A stretch of DNA of 64,000 nucleotides from CAWDCV01 sp963728125 (GCA_963728125.1 CAVSIZ010000015.1:211568-275567), one strand, 5' to 3'. Numbered from the stretch's first letter, positions 54,278-63,861 are shown. The notes: generated by a model from the letters alone, not told the origin. Numbers and translations are program-made.

Positions 54278-54806
54278 CCCCATGGACGCGGCACAACGCC
54301 GCATAGTGGCGCGGGCCCAGTCTGACGGTTGGCGACTGGGCCCGCTGTCAGCACTGCGGGAATTCCCCATGCTGCAGACAACCGCTCCCCGCGCCGCGCG
54401 GGCAGGACCGGCGCGACTCGCGGCTTCCCGGCTCCCCGCTCGACTACAACAAGCAGCGCCGGGTCGACGCTTGGTGGGCACCGTGCAGCGGATCTCCTCG
54501 AGCAGTTCCGTGGGTGAGACCACCTCGTTCCGAGTCTTCCAAGTGATCGCACGGAAAGGGTGTGAGCGCAACGCGCCGCATCGTCCCCGACGCGCGTGCG
54601 CTTCAGCCCGGCTGGCGGTCCTCGTTGAGGGGCGGCCGGGTCTCTTCCGGTGAATTTCCTGGTCGATCATGGAACGGTGGTGTTCGGACTACCACCGGAA
54701 CCAACGCTCGACGCTTCGGTAGGCCGACCTGTGGCGTTCGATGCTGACGGGTACGAACCCGCCATGGGTGAGGGCTGGAGCGTTGAGCCAAGCAGAGGAG
54801 ATGACG
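54278..54806. other. Gene-poor stretch
   Basis: An open frame of 123 codons exists right after the previous gene but its residue use is low-complexity; not supported as a gene. Confidence 0.35.
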
Positions 54807-55178
54807 ATGCTCAGCAACGCGCGTGCCTACAGCGGCCTCGCCGTCCACGACATGCAGGATGCGCGCCGGTTCTACGCCGAGACGCTGGGGCTGACGACCT
54901 CCGAGGAGTACGGCCTGATGTGGCTGCACCTCGCCGGAGGCCGCGACACGCTCGTCTACGAGCAGCCCGATGCCACACCCGCGAGCTTCACGATCCTCAA
55001 CTTCGAGGTGGACGACATCGACGCCACGGTCGACATGCTGGCCGAGCGAGGTGTGCGCTTCGAGCGCTACGACGGCATGACCCAAGACGCGAGGGGCGTT
55101 TTCCGCGCTGAAGGGCCCTACATCGCCTGGTTCAAGGACCCATCGGGGAACGTGCTATCCGTCCTGCAAGAAAAGTAG
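54807..55178 (+). CDS. VOC-family (glyoxalase-like) protein
   Basis: 123 residues with paired beta-alpha-beta modules of the vicinal-oxygen-chelate fold: YSGLAVHDMQDARRFYAETL, GRDTLVYEQPDATPASFTIL, EVDDIDATVDMLAERGVRFE, FKDPSGNVLSVLQ. Relatives are dioxygenases, glyoxalases or resistance proteins. The ATG at 54807 has AGGAG 6 nt upstream. Substrate unknown. Confidence 0.88.
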   Translation: MLSNARAYSGLAVHDMQDARRFYAETLGLTTSEEYGLMWLHLAGGRDTLVYEQPDATPASFTILNFEVDDIDATVDMLAERGVRFERYDGMTQDARGVFRAEGPYIAWFKDPSGNVLSVLQEK

Positions 55179-55248
55179 CGCCAGGGTCTGCCCCTACCTC
55201 GGTTGACTCCTTGCCTGTGAGGGTCGCTCATCGCTGGAAGGATCAGCG

Positions 55249-56607
55249 TCACGCCGAAAGCTTCCCACCGAATTCCGTTGTGACGTGGCCGCGGTCGGCC
55301 GTCAGGGCGAGGCGTTGATCGCTCAGGTCGCACGGGAGTTCGGGGTGTCCGAGTCCTGTTTGGCCCCCTGGCTGACGCTCCCAGTCGGATGGAGGTTGCG
55401 CGATTCGCCGGATAACGAGGAGGGCCACGTCGTCCGGGTTCGTCTGGTCGTCCAGTAGCGCGGCCAGCACGGAACGGCAGACAACCTCCGGGTGCGACGC
55501 GGTCACGACATCGCGCAGCCGGTCGAGGTTCTCGTCCAGGGGTACGCGCCGCCGCTCCACCAGGCCGTCGGTGAACAGGCAAAGCGTCGCGCCGGCCGGT
55601 ACGTCGATGGCGGTGAGGTGACGTTTGTCGTGACGCAGGATGCCTAGCGGAGGATCGACCGGAGCATCAATTGCGGCGGACTCTCTCCCGGGCGACGCCA
55701 GAATGGGCAGCAGGTGGCCGGCCGAGGACAGCTCCATCCGCCCCGTCCCCGGCTCGAGCACTCCATAGAGGACTGTCGTCATCTGCCCGGCCTCGAAATG
55801 CTGCGCCTTGCGGTCGAGTCGTTCGAGTGCATCCGCCGGGTCCGGTGTCTCGATGGCGTAGGCGCGCAGAGCGCTACGCAGCCGACCCATGACCATCGCC
55901 GCCGCCAGACCCCGGCCGGCGACGTCGCCGATGACCACGCCGAGGCGGTCATCCGGCAGCCGGAACACGTCGTACCAATCACCCCCGACGTTCCCTTTTT
56001 CCCCGGGCAGGTAGCGGGCGGCCAGTTCCAGACCGGGAATGGCGGGCAGCCGGGCGGGCAGGTAGCTGCGCTGTAGCGCGGACGCGGCGGCGCGGTCCGC
56101 GTTCGTGCGGCGAGCGTCGATGGCAAGCGCGACCCGGTCGGCCACCATCTGGAGGAGTCGGATGTCTGCATTGCCGAATGTGCGGGGGGTGAGCGTGCCG
56201 ACGTGGAGCACGCCGATAACCCGTCCGGAGGCCACCAGCGGAGCGCCGAGCAGAGAGCGGATGCCCCGCTCCAGGAGAATGGGGTTGACGACGTTGGTCT
56301 CGTTGACGTGCTCGATGACGACCGGCTCGACGCGGGCCACGATCGTTCCGGCGAACCCCTTGCCGACCGGGATACGCACTCCCTGGCGTACCTCCGCCTC
56401 GATTCCCTTGGCGGCTGTGGCGACCAGCTCGTTGGTCTCCTGGTCGATCAGGAGAACGGCTGCAGTGTCGACCTCGAGGAGCTCCGTTAGCCGCCGGAAC
56501 AGTTCGTCGAGAAGGCCTTCGACATCAAGGTGGGCGAGCGCCTGGTCGGTCACCGCGTCGATACGACGCAGCCATTCGGCGTCGAGATCTACGTTGCTCA
56601 CCGTCAT
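55249..56607 (-). CDS. GAF + SpoIIE-type PP2C phosphatase
   Basis: 452 residues. A GAF domain (about 20-165; LLDELFRRLTELLEVDTAAV, RSLLGAPLVASGRVIGVLHV) is followed by a SpoIIE/PP2C domain (175-405) with the metal-binding Asp residues in GNVGGDWYDVF, IGDVAGRGLAAA and NPDDVALLVIRR. It should dephosphorylate the STAS antagonist encoded upstream and so release a sigma factor. The last ~45 residues do not belong to the domain and are read from an antisense transposase fragment. Confidence 0.9.
   Translation of the reverse strand: MTVSNVDLDAEWLRRIDAVTDQALAHLDVEGLLDELFRRLTELLEVDTAAVLLIDQETNELVATAAKGIEAEVRQGVRIPVGKGFAGTIVARVEPVVIEHVNETNVVNPILLERGIRSLLGAPLVASGRVIGVLHVGTLTPRTFGNADIRLLQMVADRVALAIDARRTNADRAAASALQRSYLPARLPAIPGLELAARYLPGEKGNVGGDWYDVFRLPDDRLGVVIGDVAGRGLAAAMVMGRLRSALRAYAIETPDPADALERLDRKAQHFEAGQMTTVLYGVLEPGTGRMELSSAGHLLPILASPGRESAAIDAPVDPPLGILRHDKRHLTAIDVPAGATLCLFTDGLVERRRVPLDENLDRLRDVVTASHPEVVCRSVLAALLDDQTNPDDVALLVIRRIAQPPSDWERQPGGQTGLGHPELPCDLSDQRLALTADRGHVTTEFGGKLSA
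55258..55385 (+). pseudogene. Transposase OrfA fragment (IS3-type)
   Basis: About 43 codons on the plus strand, FPTEFRCDVAAVGRQGEALI then AQVAREFGVSESCLAPWL, resemble the N-terminal HTH of IS3-type OrfA. It has no start, and the end is cut off. It overlaps the extended 3' end of the SpoIIE-type gene on the other strand. Confidence 0.6.
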
Positions 56608-56610
56608 CGG

Positions 56611-57024
56611 CTACCGGTGAGTCACCTTCGTGCCACCTGTCCGGATCGGCACCTCGGCCCACACCACCTTGCCCGCTCCGACACGTTCGGCGCCCCGAGC
56701 ACGGCTGAGCGACTCCACGATTAGCAGTCCCCGCCCGGTGGTGCTGCGCCCCTCTGGCCGCTGCACCTCGGGCATCATCGGAGAGCCGTCCTCCACTTCC
56801 ACGCGCACCCGCCAGTGGTCCACGTCCAGGCAAACGCGGATCGGTTCCGCGCCGTGGACGCAAGCATTGATCACCAACTCATTCACCAGCAAAGTGAGAT
56901 CCGTGCCATCTAGATCGAGGTGGAGCTCGGCGCAACGGTCCGCGACCCAACGCCGGGCGGCGCGAGGCCGGTCGGAAGCGCGTCCGTCCAGAGAAAGGCT
57001 GAGCCGAGTCCGAGCGTTGGACAC
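56611..57024 (-). CDS. RsbW-like anti-sigma ATPase/kinase
   Basis: 137 residues of HATPase_c_2 type: TLLVNELVINACVHGAEPIR (N box), VEVEDGSPMMPEV (G1), TTGRGLLIVESLSRARGAER (G2). It would bind a sigma factor or phosphorylate the neighbouring STAS protein. GTG 57024 lies 1 bp after the STAS stop and the gene ends 3 bp before the SpoIIE start, so the three form an operon. Confidence 0.88.
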   Translation of the reverse strand: MSNARTRLSLSLDGRASDRPRAARRWVADRCAELHLDLDGTDLTLLVNELVINACVHGAEPIRVCLDVDHWRVRVEVEDGSPMMPEVQRPEGRSTTGRGLLIVESLSRARGAERVGAGKVVWAEVPIRTGGTKVTHR

Positions 57025-57025
57025 G

Positions 57026-57358
57026 CTACGGCGCGAAGGTGAACGCACTGGTCAGGCCACTGATCTCGAACAGCCGTCGGAGCTGGTCGTTGTCGCCGGC
57101 GATAACCATCTCGGCGCCGCGGTCGTCGAGGGCGTTGCGGGCCACAACCAACACTCGCAGCCCCGACGAGTCCATGAAGCTCACGTCGGCCAAGTCCACG
57201 ACCAGACATGTGCAGCGCGGGTCGAATGCCGGAGACAGAGCATCTTCGACGAGGTGCGCGGTGCTGGCGTCGACCTCACCGTCCAAACGGAGACAGACCG
57301 ACATACCGTCGGCGCTGACCTCGCGTTCAACCCTCAGGTAGTCCTTGGATGAATTCAT
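57026..57358 (-). CDS. STAS-domain anti-sigma factor antagonist
   Basis: 110 residues with the STAS core CLVVDLADVSFMDSSGLRVL; the central Ser-Ser of DSSG is the phosphorylation site in RsbV/SpoIIAA proteins. First gene of the STAS - anti-sigma - phosphatase operon. No sigma factor gene is in the window, so the target sigma must be encoded elsewhere. Confidence 0.9.
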   Translation of the reverse strand: MNSSKDYLRVEREVSADGMSVCLRLDGEVDASTAHLVEDALSPAFDPRCTCLVVDLADVSFMDSSGLRVLVVARNALDDRGAEMVIAGDNDQLRRLFEISGLTSAFTFAP

Positions 57359-58639
57359 TCACCGTGTCCCAACGCTTCTCTCTTGGGGATCGTAGCGCCG
57401 TTCACGAGCGGTGAAGGGCGAGGTCTCGTCGCGGCAGCGGAGTCAGTGGGTGTCGACGACCCCGAGGTCCGAGAGGTGCATGACCACGCTGTTGCGGCTC
57501 CGGCTGCACGTCACCGGGTTCGAGCAGGGCGCCACCGCCGACTTCGGGCCGATCTTCGAACGATACGCAACCGACCTGAAGTCTGAATTGGAGAAATAAC
57601 CGCGCATTGGGGAGTGACCCGACGGTTGGCTGCGCGCATCTCCCGGGGTGGACGGCTTCAACCCTGATTTCGGGGATCCACAGGCGTGCGCTTCGAGCCG
57701 CCAGGGGCATGGTGTTGTGTTGACCGTTCTGCAGCATTGGACGACGACACCGGCTCAAGCGTGTTGACGGTTAGTAGGGCAGCACCAGCGAAGCCGGGAA
57801 GCTGGTCGCGTCTTCACCACGACCGTGGCGTCGATCGAGGCCAATGATCCGGCCGCCAGCGGTGCTCCCGGTCCAGGTTGGTCAGAGTCGGCAGTTGAGC
57901 GCGCGCTGTCGACGGCAATCACGCGCGGCGGGGCGAACCCCCCGGATCCGAACGCTGCCGCTGGGGTGTACTCCGTACGACAGGATCCCGCCGATCGCAG
58001 TTGCGCTTGCGTGCACCCCGAGAGCGCGACAAGTTCTGGGCCCCTGTTCCGACTTGCGCTGCATCAGGGGGCCGAGGTTGTCGCAAGCTCGCCGGGCGGA
58101 TCGTGGACGAAGGTGATTGCGCGGCCTACTGTCACGCGAATGGGGAATCGACGGCTAGATGTCAGGGCGTTCGGCCTATTGGTGACCTTGCTCGTGCTGA
58201 TCGGTGCGGCGTTCCTGTGGATGCGCCGTCGTCGCTGGACCGACCATGATGTCAGCGACCCAGGTGTCACGTTGTAGGCAGACCCGGAGACCTGCGGTTG
58301 GCTAAGTCCGCGGCGTGGGGAAGTACGCAGAGCAGCGCGGCCACCGCGCTCGACCAGCTGGACGTCTGGCTGGGTGGCGGCCTCGGCGAGGCTGGGCTCC
58401 GGTCAGGACGAGCACGTGCACGGATTTCGCCATGGCAGCCTCCTGACTCGACGGAGCGCATATTGCGAGTGCGATTCTGCGCGTTTGGGCCTGTAGCGCT
58501 TTGACGGCGGCTAGCGACTGGGGTGAAACGGTGGGGTGGTCGGCGGTCCTGAAGTTGCTCGGCGCTTCTCGCCGAACCCGGTGAGGCGCGTACTGTCGGG
58601 AACAGGCCGACCATCTCCCACTAGCTGAGCGGTTGGATC
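57359..58639. other. 1.3-kb stretch without a supported gene
   Basis: Only short pieces: RLRLHVTGFEQGATADFGP (57,480-57,599, plus) and one membrane helix (LDVRAFGLLVTLLVLIGAAF, ending 58,277). Neither has a convincing start. Probably gene debris. Confidence 0.4.
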
Positions 58640-58837
58640 ATGCCCCCTCCGGATGAGCGTTCCAACGTCGAAGCGCCGCCCGACTGGGCGACCCAGCAGG
58701 CCAGCGACGAACTGTACGACGTGGACGACCCGGCGGCCGCCGAGGAGCGCGCGTGGCAGCTCGTCCACGATGCTGAGGTGCGAGAAGACGAGCGCCACGA
58801 CGAGTATGACGACCCGGATCAGGGTGGCGAAGGGTGA
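58640..58837 (+). CDS. Small acidic hypothetical protein
   Basis: 65 residues (PDERSNVEAPPDWATQQASD, AEERAWQLVHDAEVREDERH, DEYDDPDQGGEG), strongly acidic and predicted mostly helical. The ATG at 58640 has no strong ribosome-binding site. No family recognised. The 343 bp after it (58,838-59,180) hold no supported gene. Confidence 0.4.
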   Translation: MPPPDERSNVEAPPDWATQQASDELYDVDDPAAAEERAWQLVHDAEVREDERHDEYDDPDQGGEG

Positions 58838-59180
58838 CGCAACAGACCGCGGACCGGCGGATGGGGCGCGGCGAACGGAATTCACTGAGTCCCCGATTTG
58901 CGGCGGCACCGGCGGAGTCATTTGTCCGCGGAAGCCGCTAGCGACCGCGCCGCCAATTGACAGTAAATGGCCAGCGGCGTCGGGATCTACCGGCCGCCAG
59001 CAACGCTGACCACAGTCGTATACCTGAAACGTGCTGCGCCTCTCGACGCCGCGTCGGCGGCTGAGAATCGATCATCTCGAAGTACACGAGCGGGGGTGGG
59101 GTCGCCGTCGCGGTGATCCAGAGCCCTATGCCCCGGGCTGCTTGCGCTCGCTCATGCCGCCGATCGCCGTGGTCGGACGG

Positions 59181-59678
59181 TCAGTCCTGCTGGCCGTACT
59201 GGCGGTCGAGCAGCTGGGACAGTTCGGTGGCGAGCGCGGCGAGATCCTCGCCCTGATAGACGCCGGCGAGTTCGTCGAGGAGCCGGGCCACGACGTGAGC
59301 CTGGGCGGGGGTCAGCGCGCGCGGCACGATTGTGGTTGTCGGTGAACTGTCGGCGAGTTGTCCTCGCAGCTGCGCGGCATAGTCGTCCCGGTTGACCGGA
59401 TGGCCCTCTCGGTCCCGCGCGGCCGCGGTCGGCCGGGGCGCTACCGCCCCTGCAGCTGAGGGCGTACTGAACTCGGCATGATCGGGGCAGTAGTCGGTTC
59501 CGCGAACCGGGTCGTACGTCCAGCCGACCGTGTGCTCACGGGCCCAAGAGCCGGCATCAACGTCGCTCCGCCACCGTTCTGCCGCTGGCGGCTCCACCTG
59601 AACCGGGCATCCCGCGACATCGCAGCTGAGCACGATCCGCCGCAGCGTGGCCCCTCCACCGGACAGATGGATGCTCAC
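59181..59678 (-). CDS. Hypothetical protein
   Basis: 165 residues from GTG 59678, with GGAG 8 nt upstream. The first half holds a small Cys/His pattern (RRIVLSCDVAGCPVQVEPPA, GTDYCPDHAEF) that could bind zinc; the second half is helical (ALTPAQAHVVARLLDELAGV, LAALATELSQLLDRQYG). A linker rich in Ala/Pro separates them. No family recognised. Confidence 0.55.
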   Translation of the reverse strand: MSIHLSGGGATLRRIVLSCDVAGCPVQVEPPAAERWRSDVDAGSWAREHTVGWTYDPVRGTDYCPDHAEFSTPSAAGAVAPRPTAAARDREGHPVNRDDYAAQLRGQLADSSPTTTIVPRALTPAQAHVVARLLDELAGVYQGEDLAALATELSQLLDRQYGQQD

Positions 59679-59759
59679 CGCTGCCACTCCCTGCTCGCCC
59701 AGACGCAGCCCCATGCTGCGCGTCGTCGCGCCCCCTCGCAACGCCGCTCCAGACTGCGG

Positions 59760-60324
59760 TCGGCAAGAACCTCCGTCTGGACGAACTCGAGGGCGCCGAG
59801 GGCGACTACCTGCCGGACCTGCAGAAGTTGCGCACGGAGAAGGACAGGCAGCAGACGATCGCGTCGGACGCAGGCCGGGCGCCCTGCAGCCGGGCACGGC
59901 GCAAACCGCAGCGGCTGTGGAGCTGCTGGCGACGCGTGATGCGGCGCTGCGTGAGATCCGTCGGATCCAGGACGCCGAGACCCACACGATGGTCGCCTTC
60001 AACACCAACCTCGACGTCGCCAAACGGGCCCTGGCAGCGCGCGACAAGCCGGCGGACTTGGCAGCGAACTGGCGGGCGTTCCTCGACCAGCCGCTCGCCG
60101 GCAGCACCGTGAGCCGGGCCGCTGAGCAGCGCGGCTCGGAGATCGACGACGTCATCGGACAGGCCGTCGGAGCGGGGACGAACCCAGCCGAACCTCGGAT
60201 TCGAATCGTCCTCTGCCGAGCTGCTGTGACAGTTCAGCCAGGACGTGACGAGCCGTCGCGTCCTGGCAAGGTGGGCTCGGCCGCGGGGAGGTACTGGCGC
60301 ATGACGCGACTGCGGATCGTCTGA
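59760..60324 (+). pseudogene. Helical protein remnant
   Basis: Readable pieces on the plus strand are LDELEGAEGDYLPDLQKLRT with EKDRQQTIASDAG (59,785-59,873), then in another frame LLATRDAALREIRRIQDAET, TNLDVAKRALAARDKPADLA, FLDQPLAGSTVSRAAEQRGS. This looks like one helical protein with a frameshift and no start. The antisense frame is also open. 60,325-60,746 holds nothing supported. Confidence 0.35.
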
Positions 60325-60746
60325 TCGCGGATGACTAGGCGGCCTGGGAGCATTTGATACCTGGTTGGCGTGCCTGCAGCACCCGTTCTGCAGCGAGACG
60401 GCTGAGCTGCCGGGAGTTCGTGTCTCCGCGAGTTGGTGGCGGGGGTGACGCAGCCCAAGAAGGGGCGTGGTGCTCATGGACGTGGCGTCGCCCCATCGGT
60501 GGGTACGGGCTGCGCGCATGCGATAGCTCTCGTCGACGGTGGACACCAATGGAACGCAAACAGTTTCGGTTGACATGGTCGTGAGTTGCATCCCCGTCCT
60601 TCACCGGCGGAGCCGGTGGCGCTGACCGCCCTAGGCGGCGGCGCTGGGTCGACTTCCTGTACCGGCACTCCGGTGACGTTGGGGGAGCCGACGGGCCGAT
60701 CGGCTGCTGAAGCCGCAACTTTCGTCGGCGTACGGGCCTGCTCCGT

Positions 60747-61385
60747 TCAGCCCTGCAAGGCGCGCGTGTCTTCGCTGGCGAAGCCGCGTACCACGGTGGT
60801 GAGGGCGTCGCGCCACGCCCGTTCCTCGGCGCCGGGAGGGAGGATGCGCAGGGTGCCGCCGCGGAGCTCCGCATTGGCCAGGCCCTCGAGCATGGCGTTG
60901 AACTCGAGCGCGGCTTCCAGCACCGTCTTACGACCGAGCAAGCCCGCTTCCTCGACTCGTCGAATCTTCGCGTGCAGCCGGGCGTGCGCCTCTTCTCGTG
61001 CCTGGGTGACCTCGGGGCCAGCATGCAGGCCAGGCACGATCCGCTGGAAGGCAATGCGGTAGAGCGCCGGGTGCTCGAGCACGAGGGACCTGAACACGGG
61101 AACGCCGACCGCCACCAGATCAGCAACCGGGTCATCGGACTCGATCAGCTTGTCGACCCCGTCAGCGAGGAACTCGAACGCACTCTGAGCGAGCGCATCG
61201 ACGACCAGCCCCTCCTTGGATCCGAACAGGCTGTACACGGCGCGGGTTGTGGTGCCCGCCTCCGCGGCCACGGCGCGCACTGACAATGCGGCGGGTCCGC
61301 CATCGGCGACAAGGCGTTCCGCGGCCGCTCGCAGGGCCGCTCGGGTCTCGTCATCGTGCTCGCGGCGTCTCCCCACCCTTGACAC
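60747..61385 (-). CDS. TetR-family repressor
   Basis: 212 residues. The N-terminal HTH is LSVRAVAAEAGTTTRAVYSL followed by FGSKEGLVVDALAQSAFE; the rest is an all-helical ligand/dimer domain (LVLEHPALYRIAFQRIVPGL), including a TetR_C-type tail. It is divergent from the FAD oxidase, with operator-like palindromes between them, so it very likely represses that gene and itself. Confidence 0.92.
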   Translation of the reverse strand: MSRVGRRREHDDETRAALRAAAERLVADGGPAALSVRAVAAEAGTTTRAVYSLFGSKEGLVVDALAQSAFEFLADGVDKLIESDDPVADLVAVGVPVFRSLVLEHPALYRIAFQRIVPGLHAGPEVTQAREEAHARLHAKIRRVEEAGLLGRKTVLEAALEFNAMLEGLANAELRGGTLRILPPGAEERAWRDALTTVVRGFASEDTRALQG

Positions 61386-61397
61386 TCTATCGCAACC

Positions 61398-61436
61398 TGT
61401 TACGGTACATGTTACGTAACAAGTTTCGTAATCTTG
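61398..61436. promoter_or_regulatory. Operator-like palindromes between tetR and FAD-oxidase genes
   Basis: A perfect 12-bp palindrome TGTTACGTAACA (61410-61421) lies next to an imperfect copy TGTTACGGTACA (61398-61409), and a third half-site AGTTTCGTAA follows. Adjacent 12-bp sites between the divergent starts fit TetR binding. Confidence 0.7.
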
Positions 61437-61453
61437 CGGGTTGGGGGAGCGAC

Positions 61454-62881
61454 ATGAGCAAGCAGACAGTCACCACTGCCGCGGGGAGCACGATGCGAGA
61501 TGGGTTGGGTGGTCTTCGCGGCGTGCTGACCGGTTGCGTCCTTGAACCGACCGACGATGACTACGACACCGCGAGAACGGTGTGGAACGCCGCCATCGAC
61601 CGCCGGCCGGCGCTGATCGCCCAGTGCGCGAGCCCGGCGGATGTGGCCGCAGCAATCCTGTTCGCCCGTGAGCAGGGGTTCGAGATCACGGTCCGCGGCG
61701 GCGCGCACAGCACCGCAGGAGCAGGCGTCGCGGACGAGAGTCTCATGATCGACCTGCGCCGAATGAACGAGGTCAGGGTCGACCCGGAAGCGAAGCGAGC
61801 ACGGGTGGGCGGGGGAGCATTGCTGCGCGACATGGATGCGGCCACGCAGGCGCACGGGCTGGCCGTACCGACCGGCCTGGTTGGGCACACCGGGGTCGGC
61901 GGACTCACCCTGGGCGGCGGCATGGGGTGGCTGAGCCGCCCGTTCGGCCTCACCCTGGACAACCTGCTCGCGGCGCAGGTCGTCACCGCCGACGGTCGGA
62001 TCCGCCGGGCGGCCGAGGACGAGAACCCCGACCTGTTCTGGGCCATCCGCGGCGGCGGCGGCAACTTCGGCGTCGTCACCGCCTTCGAGTTCCAGGCCCA
62101 CCAGGTTGGGCCCATCGTGCACTTCGGGTTGTTCTTCTGGCCGGCCGCCGACGGCCGCGAGGCGCTGGGTGTGATGCGCGACGTCATCCACGACCTGCCC
62201 CGCGACATGAACGCGATCGTGGCCTGCCTGAACGCACCACCGGCGCCGTTCGTCCCGCAACAACACCACTTCGTGCCCGGCTATGCGCTGCTGCTCACCG
62301 GTTTTGGCTCCGCCGAAGAACACGCCAAGGTCGCCGATGATGTCCGGGCCCGGCTGGCGCCGCTGTTCGACGTCGTAACCCCCATCCCGTACGTCGAGCT
62401 GCAGCAACTGCTCGACGAGGCCAACGCCTGGGGGCAGCTGTACTACGACAAGGGCACCGACATCCCGAACCTCTCCGACGACATGATCGCGGTCATGACC
62501 GAGCAGATGCCGCGTCGCAGCTCACCATTGTCCGTCGCGCTCGGCTACCCGTTGGGCGGCGCGTTCTGCGACATCGGCCAGGACGACACCGCCTTCGGCG
62601 GCACCCGCGCACCGCACTACGCGTGGGTCCTCGTCGGCGTCGCGCAGGACCCGGCCGTCCTCGCCGCCGAGCGGGACTGGGTCCGGTCGTTTTGGGATGC
62701 CCTCCAGCCCTTCGCCCTCGGAATCGGCTCCTACGTGAACCTGATGACGGAGTTTGACCCGGACCGGGTCCGCGCCTCGTACGGCCGCGCGAAGCACGAC
62801 CGGCTAGCCCACATCAAAGCCAAATACGACCCCGACAACCGGTTCCACCACAACGCCAACATCAAGCCCACCGAAAACTAG
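61454..62881 (+). CDS. FAD-linked (BBE-type) oxidase
   Basis: 475 residues of the PCMH/berberine-bridge-like family. FAD binding: EITVRGGAHSTAGAGVADES (His in GGAHS is the usual 8-alpha attachment residue) and LVGHTGVGGLTLGGGMGWLS; the Cys that allows a second covalent link in bicovalent members is absent. The C-terminal BBE segment is YDPDNRFHHNANIKP. GGGGGAG precedes the ATG. Probably oxidises a sugar or aromatic alcohol. Confidence 0.92.
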   Translation: MSKQTVTTAAGSTMRDGLGGLRGVLTGCVLEPTDDDYDTARTVWNAAIDRRPALIAQCASPADVAAAILFAREQGFEITVRGGAHSTAGAGVADESLMIDLRRMNEVRVDPEAKRARVGGGALLRDMDAATQAHGLAVPTGLVGHTGVGGLTLGGGMGWLSRPFGLTLDNLLAAQVVTADGRIRRAAEDENPDLFWAIRGGGGNFGVVTAFEFQAHQVGPIVHFGLFFWPAADGREALGVMRDVIHDLPRDMNAIVACLNAPPAPFVPQQHHFVPGYALLLTGFGSAEEHAKVADDVRARLAPLFDVVTPIPYVELQQLLDEANAWGQLYYDKGTDIPNLSDDMIAVMTEQMPRRSSPLSVALGYPLGGAFCDIGQDDTAFGGTRAPHYAWVLVGVAQDPAVLAAERDWVRSFWDALQPFALGIGSYVNLMTEFDPDRVRASYGRAKHDRLAHIKAKYDPDNRFHHNANIKPTEN

Positions 62882-63000
62882 ACACACAGGCCGTGCAGCT
62901 CTGACCTGGCCGCGAGCATCAACACGAAGAACACGATCCAAAGCACGCCGCAACCCCGGCCCCCAACGGGGCCGCCGGGTGTACCAGCGGGGAGGAAATT

Positions 63001-63861
63001 ATGGACGCCGAGATGATGACAACCACCACCATGACATCGCGGAACGGCGTTGACCTTGCAACGGCGTCTGGGCTGGTCGACATCGGCGCGACACGCCTGT
63101 ACTGCGAGGCGGCCGGCGATGGACCGAGCCTGCTGTTCATCCCCGGCGGGCTAGGCGACGCCGGCGAATGGGCGGCGGTCATGGCCCAGCTGGCTTCGTC
63201 GTTCACGGTCGTGGCGTACGACCGGCGTGGCTTCTCCCGAAGCGACAAGCCCAACGACATGACCACGCTGGCGGACCACGCCGACGACGCCGTCGCGTTG
63301 ATGCGAGCCCTGTCCCTCGAACCGGCCGCGGTGGTCAGCCAGAGCTCCGGTGCCCTGATCACCGCGGATCTCGTGGCCCGCCACCCCCGAGCGGTCAGAT
63401 CCGCCGTGCTCTTCGAAGCCCCGCTGTTCGGGATCGTGCCCGGCAATGAGGGCGTCATCGCAAACCTGCAACGCCTGGTCGAGGAGAAGATGACCTCAGG
63501 CGGACCGCGGGCCGCGATGGAAGCGTTCATCCGCGCCAACGCCGGCGACGACGTCTACGACGCGCTCCGCGCCGCGGACCCCGAAACGCTCGAGCGCTGC
63601 CTCGACAACGGCGCGCACTTCTTTCGGGTCGAGCTCCCGGCGATACCGCGGTTCACCCCCAACGTGACGACGATAAAGTCCTCTGGGGTCCCGCTCACCG
63701 TGCTGTTGGGCAGCGACGACCGCGACACCTGGTACGGCAAGGCCGCGACCTGGCTAGCCGCCCAACTCGGAACAAACGTCGTCGAAACACCCGGCGGCCA
63801 CGCCGCGATGTGGACCCATCCGGTCGAGTTCGCCGCCGCCGTCCGTAGAACCGCGGCCTGA
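63001..63861 (+). CDS. Alpha/beta hydrolase
   Basis: 286 residues. Oxyanion region FIPGGLGDAGEWAAVMAQLA, then VAYDRRGFSRSDKP, nucleophile elbow VVSQSSGALIT (Ser in the small-x-Ser-x-Gly pattern), acid in LLGSDDRDTW, and His in TPGGHAAMWTHP. GGGGAGG precedes the ATG by 6 nt. It follows the FAD oxidase by 119 bp and may act in the same pathway. 63,862-64,000 holds nothing supported. Confidence 0.9.
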   Translation: MDAEMMTTTTMTSRNGVDLATASGLVDIGATRLYCEAAGDGPSLLFIPGGLGDAGEWAAVMAQLASSFTVVAYDRRGFSRSDKPNDMTTLADHADDAVALMRALSLEPAAVVSQSSGALITADLVARHPRAVRSAVLFEAPLFGIVPGNEGVIANLQRLVEEKMTSGGPRAAMEAFIRANAGDDVYDALRAADPETLERCLDNGAHFFRVELPAIPRFTPNVTTIKSSGVPLTVLLGSDDRDTWYGKAATWLAAQLGTNVVETPGGHAAMWTHPVEFAAAVRRTAA

